Of a stretch of DNA of 64,000 nt, positions 57,655 to 64,000 are shown piece by piece. The first letter of the stretch is position 1, and the number at the start of each line of letters is the position of its first letter. This stretch comes from Ciona savignyi. Lineage: Eukaryota > Chordata > Ascidiacea > Phlebobranchia > Cionidae. The position numbers and the translations under genes were made by a program. Location of the stretch: contig CH002890.1 of assembly GCA_000149265.1 (NCBI GenBank), positions 106,149-170,148 of the forward strand, in the 5' to 3' direction. Below the pieces are notes generated by a model, which saw nothing but the letters and a program-made list of their open reading frames with translations, was not told the origin of the DNA and searched no databases.

Positions 57655-58037
57655 CCCGTATGGAAAGTACGTCAATTTTCGCCGAGATCTCGAGTGTGCA
57701 CACGCCAAATATTTAAGTGTGCAGTGTGCAAACGTCCAAGCGTGCACACTTTAAGTGTGCACACAATCTCCTTTTTATTACTATTTTGTAAAAATCTTAA
57801 ACAAACATATTACTCTATTCTAAATCTATCTTGTCCATCAGCTAACATATCTATCTACTTAACGAAAAACGTACTGACAGTAAATTACCCGAGGTTAAGA
57901 GGTAGGTTTAAAGGTTTAGTGGAAATTATACGATGTTTATACTGCCAGTTCACGAGCATGTGTGAAATTACCCAAGTGTGCAAAGACGCAGGAAATAAAA
58001 AATCTCGAGTGTGCAGCTGCCGTACTTTCCATACTGG
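57655..58037. mobile_element. MITE (383 bp) inside minisatellite of copy B
   Basis: The ends are CCCGTATGGAAAGTACG and, inverted, CCAGTATGGAAAGTACG. The exact 8-bp duplication CCCATGCA flanks it (57647-57654, 58038-58045). The homologous site in copy A (near 17355) is empty. Several GTGTGCA motifs cluster at both sides. An 8-bp duplication suits hAT or P-like elements; superfamily not settled. Confidence 0.88.
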
Positions 58038-58085
58038 CCCATGCATATGACATATACAGGGTAACATAACCCCGGCCCCCGGCAT

Positions 58086-58658
58086 ACCATAGATACACAT
58101 GAAAATAGATTGGTAACAGGTATGTTACAGGTTTAGTAGGCATAACAAACAGTAGGCTATTATGGATCTGGTAGCACAACATTTGGTTTCCCTCAATGAG
58201 TGGAGATAAATCAAAAAAGCATAAAGTTTTTGGTATATATGTTGCTGGGGAATGAGACGCACACACTAAACCTCACCTATGGTGGATAAGAATTAAAATA
58301 CCAAACTTTTCAGTTCGGGCAATAGCTGTAAGATTCTCTAGAAATTTAGTTGTGCGACCAATTTAACCCATTAAATAAATGTCTGACTACGTACTTACCC
58401 AACTTTAAAAACGAACAAACGCGATTTCTTGCTCAGAATAATGTTATTCGAAACTAAATTGTACAAAAAAACTGGTACGAAAGCACTACTGTTTACATCG
58501 CCTTTGCGTCACGTGATGTGACGCTGTGTTAGAAATTGTCTCGCTTAAAATTGCAAAACGTAACACATGTTACCATGTTAGTAACACAGTCCGCTTATAG
58601 CGGCTTTAAAAACGTAACACAGCCCGATCTAAGCGGTACTTTTTGGACGGATCGGGTG
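58086..58658. repeat. Right terminal inverted repeat, unique part, copy B
   Basis: It is the inverted partner of 30839-31390 and ends in CGGATCGGGTG next to GCTGTGT. It lacks the hAT MITE seen in copy A. Confidence 0.85.
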
Positions 58659-58665
58659 GCTGTGT

Positions 58666-59249
58666 TTACAACTTACTTATCAGCGTTAACACGAGAGTAA
58701 TCGGTAAGACTTAATAATATGTAACAAATAAATAAACTAGCTAAAAATAAAACAAAACAATGATAAAGTAATACTTAGTTTTTTTCTAATTAATATAATG
58801 TAAACCTGGAACCAATTTTCCTATTTAATACCATCATATTTTTGAATCTTCTAAATCTCAACACAATACTAAAGTGTTTTACATATTTCTATTTGTATTA
58901 CTGTTGATATACGGTACACACGCGCGGTTGACTTGCAAACACAAAGAACTAAATAAGGTGGCGATTAGAGCTACTGATAGGTTTTTAGCGGCGGTTAACT
59001 GCAGTAAAGCAAGTTCATAATCTGGAAACACAATATTTTAGTGTCCAGATACATTTTCTAATAGTTTTTATACAGAATGCCATATGGTAAATTCGCAATA
59101 ATATACAACTAGGATTTTTTCTATAATATATCATTTAGATTGTTTTCCTTATCGATCGATGCTGGTCAGTGGAAAATGCACTGCTGATTAATCAATACGC
59201 GTTGCTGCTGCTACGCTTTCGAGCTTCTATTTCGTTTGTTTCTGTCAAT
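58666..59249. other. Flank between gene 3 3' end and element B
   Basis: It is homologous to 18475-19061 and 3223-4353 (MITE excluded). No gene is seen. Confidence 0.5.
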
Positions 59250-62200
59250 CTATTTCGTTTGTTTGTTTTCGGCATCCTCAACAAAGTCTCCTTCTTGTGC
59301 TAACAACTGTGCAGCTGTTTCTTCGTCGATGAGATTGAACTGTAGAGCTTCTTGTACTGTGAGTTCGTTCTGAGTTGAAGGATCCACGATGACCACGCGA
59401 CGACTCAGGATAGCTGGGGGGCTACTCGGTATCGCCGCTGGTGGGGGAGATGCTGAAAAAATTTGAACTCATTTTTTATGAAAAAAAAACAAAAAGTAAA
59501 AAAAAATTAGGTCAAAACTAACAAGAAAAAAAGTATTCCAATACAATTGACAATTTGCACAAGACAATTAAGGATAAGAGTCACACGGCAACGTTATTTT
59601 CCCTGTAACCTGAACCCATCCGGCTGCATCCCTGGGTGTACATAACGACCCAACTGTATATATACTCTAATTTATATGAAAAAAGTATAAAGAATTTAAA
59701 AGTAAACCTGCGCGATCACTGGATCTTCTTGATGGAGTTTTTTTTTTCTTCTGCTTACCAGCTACCACCTATTTTATATATAAAATCATATGTCAGGGAG
59801 GAATAAGATACTCATGTGTATCCCTGGGTGTGGGAAACGCAGGTGCGTAAAAACACGGACATTCGTAAGAACACCTTTCGTGCGTTGTGGTGGGTTACTG
59901 GAAATGTTGGGGTTTGTTGGATATAGTAGAAAAAATGATAATTTTACTCTTAAGCCTGTTAATTTATTGGCATTAAAAACGTCGGTTTAATGAATTTAAA
60001 AAAATATACTGATCGGCGGATTTTGATTTTTATCTGGCTCCGTTAGGACAACAGTTGTGCCGCTTGGTCACATAACCAAAGTTACCGCGATTTCTGTTTA
60101 TCCAAATTTAAACCCAAGTATGTATATAGCTTTTAAAATAGATATATACGGTTTACCTCGGTCGTTATTTTAGGTTCCGCCCTTTCTCTAATTTTTTTCG
60201 ATTCTGGTTCAGGTTCAAACGGCCGAATATTCTGAGTAACGGTGCCACCTTCGACCATTAGAAATAAAAGGCCTGAGTCCTTGTCCAGTACACATCTGTA
60301 GTGACGTATTAAAAGAGATCAGTCCGACTAGAATGCGATATACTTAACAGCATTTGATATTACCTTCCCATCAGTTCAGAATAGTTAAGATTTTCACCGG
60401 TCACAGGATCAAAGAAACTTGTCGTTTCCCTCTTATCCAATTTTCTTGCCAAATTCGAATCAAGTAACCCTCGTTTTGCGGCTACATTCACATTTATTCG
60501 TACTGGGCTATGAAGGTCAAATATCCCGCCTGTGGCGATCTGAGCCTCCAAAAGCCTGGGATAAAGTTTCAAGTATTAAAGCATTGGACTGGTTCCCGCT
60601 GCTATGCAAGGGCATGTTGTAAAGCAACAATTATAAGGTTTAGTGTATTTTGTGGCTATATATATATATCCACGATGATTGCGCTTTAGTTGGCCGATAA
60701 CCAATAAAATTAATCTCTATGCGAACTGATCTGATGAGTGGTACCCACTTAGTGTTTTGGTAAGTAACAATAATGGTGATTCCCCGATGTTTATTTGTTT
60801 TGTTTGGAAACGACACATGCTATAGCTGTGGAGTTTAAGAATAGTGAAGCAGAGCTTCGTGAAATAAAGATGTTAATTTGTATCTCCTAGCTGTTTTGTT
60901 GGGACAAAATTTCCCGATGTACGGGGGGGGGGACACTAGAATTTTTTTAGCAAACGTTTTAAAGGGTTTTGAATTTAGGTTACAGATCAAAGCTTCGAAT
61001 TTTAAGTTGTAAGAAATCTAATAGTTTCTGATGCAGTATTTTGAGTAAGAGTCATTTTGTGAGGTCGGTTTACATTGGTAAGATAGGAAAAATAATTGGG
61101 TTAACCATTATCGATAAATTACCTGATCGCATGTCTCTCAACCACAAGATGTCGTGCCATAGCCTCGCTCAACGATAAGACTTCTCTTTTAAATGGTTCT
61201 CTGTAACCAACTACTGCTCGGTTGGCACGTGATACCACGTCTTCGAATTCGCTGTAGAATACAAAAAAACTTATGACTCACACCAGCCAATAACTCCTGG
61301 TGGGCCTAAAAATAAAAACACCACAGATTTGATCAGCAGAATTCAAGAGATTTGGAAAAATGGATATAAAACTGAACCCACAATATAGGTATACTGATTT
61401 ACCTGTCAATTAGTCCAGATCGTACCGCGGTTTCAATAGATACTGTTTTTCCTGATTGTACGTCGATTATTTTACCACAAGCGGCTTGGGCCTCCAGCAA
61501 CTCGAATGCGGTTCCTTTGCGAATCAATCCCGCTCTACTGCCCTCTTGAATGCTCATTTTCTCACCTTATGAAAATGCAGGGAGTTAATTGTATGTGATA
61601 AAACAAATAAATTATTTTAATCACTTCTTATTTGGACTTATTTTCTTTACAGAGATTACTGATCAAATTAACTAACCGAAAGCAAATGTAAATGCATGCT
61701 AGTTGTACCGATTTTTTTAACAAAACATATACAGGCTGATGCAAACATCCGATTAATTTTTTATGTAAATTTGAGTGTATACTTTTTCACATCACATAAA
61801 ATTTACCAGTTGTTGAATTAATTATTCCAGCGATCGGCATTGTCCCGTCCACATAAACTTTCAATTGCGCCACCATCTGGTTCACTTCCTCTGACGTCAT
61901 CTGACCGTCGTCATATTTCTTGGCGGTTTTTAAATCAAGTAGTTCGGCGTCGACGATATGCTGCAGTAGTACTTGTCTTCTGGTGGCTGATTCAAACACA
62001 ACCTGCGGCGATGGATGGCTATTTATGATTCATATGATAACGCGAACACGCGGCTCTGTGTTAAATTTTATTGAAGGTGATTACACTTTGCCACAAGTGT
62101 AAGAAACATATATTGCTAAACATATATCAGTTTTACGACGTTGAGTTCAATAACGAACAACTAAGGTAACTAACTGAGGTGAACATCAAATTTCTTTTAC

Positions 62201-64000
62201 CTTGTGCGAATCATTGAATAAAATTATCAAGTATTTAAGCATACCTTGGACACCTTTTTCGCTACCTTTTTCTTTTTCACTCTAAACGGAAGTAATCGCA
62301 GACCAGTGTCTTTGTCAATGACACACCTTTTGGTAATGGGTAAATAATTAATAACACAAAGACCATCTGCACAGCAGTACTTGTATGTTTCTTTTAAATA
62401 AGCAGACCTACCTGTCCATCAATTCTAGATAAGTCAAATTTTCTTCTGTATTTGGATCAAAGAAACCTCTCGTATCATCAGAGGGGTCTTGTAGTATGTT
62501 GTTCAGTCGTTCTTCGAATAAACCACGCTCGTAAGCCACCTCTACTGGCAGTCTGTGATTGGCGTTCGGATCCACAATCCCTAAGTTAAATGTAAAGTTC
62601 AGTACGGTACATGCGATTTCCTAAAGTATAAGATAAGTATTTAACAGTATCAATACCTCCAGTAGCTATTTGCGCTTCTAGAAGTCTCACGCCGTGATTC
62701 TCAACCACCAGTCCTCGTTTCATCGCCTCGAATAAAGATAAAGTGTCCGGACTGGTCCGAGTAGTGTAACCATACACCGCGCGCTCGGCCCTGTGAGGTT
62801 TGACTCATGAAGAAAACTGAATATTACTCTATGTTGAAATACTGTTTTGTTAAACCCGATATTCTTGAGACAAAATTTCCTGTAGCTTTTAATATTCCAA
62901 TAATGTAAATTTCTTGTACAAAGTTAAAAAATGTAACGTTGAGATATACCTTGAAAGAATGGCCTCGAATTGCCCACCAATGACACCTCTTTCCGATGCC
63001 TCCTTTACAGATAATTTATCTGCAGTTTTGACATCGATTACGCGACCTGTGGCAGCCTGAGCTTCGAGCAAACTGATCGAGGTACCTGTAAAACAATAAA
63101 TTGTCAATTTTCCAGTTAATTTTTTTTAATTAGGGAAGAATATTTTATGAATTGGCCAAGTTAAAATTAGGAAACAATATTTTATAAATTGAACTCCTTA
63201 AAATTTAAGTTACCTCTTCGAATGAGACCCTGTTGCCATGCGTTGTAAATTGAAATCTTTTCACCAGTGTCTGACATAATAAGTCCGGCAATCGGTTCTT
63301 CCCCCACCAAATACAGCTTTAGTGATTTTTCAACATCCGCCTGCTCTAACTCGCCTGTGATAATAATATAACTTTTAAGCTTGTTTTCATCAATCACTGA
63401 GGTTGTGTGATGTTAAAAATACCTGTTTCAATTTTAGTGACAGTTGACTCGGTAACAACGCCAGCCTTGAACAAATCATTCAGAGAAACCTGTCGTTTCC
63501 ATCCAGATGTAAAGTGGATGTTTTGACGAGATTTCCTGGAAGATGGAAATGTTGATGTTTGATCAAAGAGGGGTTACTACAATACCAAACCTTCTTTTTT
63601 CTCTCGTAGTTGATGTGACTATTATTTCCTCGGTTGTAATAATAGTGGTGGAAGAAGCCTCGTGTTCCTTTACAACATCAAGTTCCCTCGTTGCATTTAA
63701 GTTCATTTCAACCGATGAAGATTTTAACTCCACTTTTTGGGCCTATTACGAAAGTATTTATGATTTGTTTTGCTTCTTTTATTTCTATGTGAATAATATC
63801 TCTTTTACCTCTGTAACTCTGGTGTCTTCATCAGACGATGATGATGAAGAAGATTCTACTTTCTTAGATATGTCAACTTGAATCTGTGATGATTTGGTCT
63901 CAATCTCTTCAACCTGATGATTAACAAAACATTTTAGTAAAGTATATAGTTCAGTCCAAATATTCCTTATTACGGACCTTTAAATTCTTTTCATCTTCAC
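59250..64000 (-). CDS. Gene 3: C-terminal part of a longer plakin-repeat gene (5' end outside window)
   Basis: Exons in reading order: beyond 64000-63978, 63809-63913, 63591-63742, then PRD exons 63423-63535, 63214-63354, 62950-63085, 62657-62790, 62412-62580, ~62246-62326 (one edge uncertain by a base), 61807-62002, 61403-61565, 61123-61251, 60364-60555, 60157-60295, 59708-59750, 59250-59452. The first three visible exons, in frame, encode acidic/Ser-rich sequence ([10 protein letters not shown], a run of serines, [20 protein letters not shown]) with no membrane segment. The exon ending at 63591 shares its last ~12 codons ([12 protein letters not shown]) with exon 2 of genes 1 and 2 but differs before that. 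From there on, two PRDs and the final single repeat match gene 1. This looks like the tail of a conventional, larger plakin. Confidence 0.8.

Larger units (their letters stand above)
54030..58085 (-). repeat. 33-bp minisatellite array, right arm of copy B, interrupted twice
   Basis: The unit is the same as in the other arrays, in the inverted orientation. It is longer than its copy A counterpart. Segments such as CCCTATCTATGAATACC...CATACACAAACACA recur at about 54600, 55465 and 56185, showing higher-order duplications. Two non-satellite insertions interrupt it, at 54993-55440 and 57655-58037. Long frames in it are a consequence of the 33-bp period. Confidence 0.93.
30839..58658. mobile_element. 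Giant inverted-repeat (foldback-like) element, copy B, ~27.8 kb with nested insertions
   Basis: It has the same CACCCGATCCGTC ends and the same GCTGTGT duplication (30832-30838, 58659-58665) as copy A. The left arm runs from 30839 to about 34145, the core is interrupted by large insertions, and the right arm runs from about 52944 to 58658. Nested inside are a ~13-kb composite insertion at 34265-47267 and a full Gypsy element at 48267-52728. Inside the right minisatellite are two small insertions. Without insertions it would be close to the size of copy A. No transposase of its own is visible. Confidence 0.85.

Overview
This is a eukaryotic (metazoan) genome window. It has no bacterial features. 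Genes are split into short exons by GT-AG introns, often 50-400 bp long. The sequence is AT-rich and packed with animal transposons: Ty3/Gypsy, BEL/Pao, hAT MITEs, a tRNA-derived SINE, and a TIR element carrying THAP and P2X7-ballast-like sequence. The only host gene family I recognise encodes vertebrate-like plakin (plectin/desmoplakin) repeat domains. AT-richness, compact introns and true plakin repeats suit an invertebrate chordate such as a tunicate. The species is inference, not shown by the sequence.

Host genes. All plakin-repeat genes lie on the minus strand in a tandem array. Gene 1 (9729 to 4354) can be read completely: 15 exons, all phases consistent, 2100 nt, 699 residues. It encodes an N-terminal transmembrane anchor, two plakin repeat domains (PRDs), a basic Ser-rich linker and one final plakin repeat. 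Gene 2 (30666 to 19062) has the same plan with the exon 3-9 module duplicated. It is split by an assembly gap whose two flanks overlap by about 4.1 kb. Gene 3 (beyond 64000 to 59250) has the same PRD exons, but its upstream exons are Ser- and Glu-rich with no membrane anchor, so it looks like the 3' end of a longer plakin gene. An orphan copy of exon 1 sits at 2947-3049.

Mobile DNA. Two paralogous copies of a very large inverted-repeat element (9902-18467 and 30839-58658) are inserted 172 bp upstream of the start codons of genes 1 and 2. Both have a 7-bp duplication, GCTGTGT. The orphan exon preserves the uninterrupted site. The arms contain long 33-bp minisatellite arrays in inverted orientation. 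The larger copy has collected nested insertions: a complete Gypsy element, a 5'-truncated BEL/Pao element itself broken by a hAT MITE, Helitron-like repeats, a SINE, and small MITEs inside the minisatellite.

Layout: 1-798 Gypsy 3' end; 798-2611 TIR element; 2947-3049 orphan exon; 3699-4236 hAT MITE; 4354-9729 gene 1; 9902-18467 inverted-repeat element A; 19062-30666 gene 2; 30839-58658 inverted-repeat element B; 59250-64000 gene 3. Three 100-N gaps (13539, 25698, 37057) mark contig joins. Near-identity between paralogous blocks means haplotype or contig duplication in the assembly must be considered alongside true tandem duplication.
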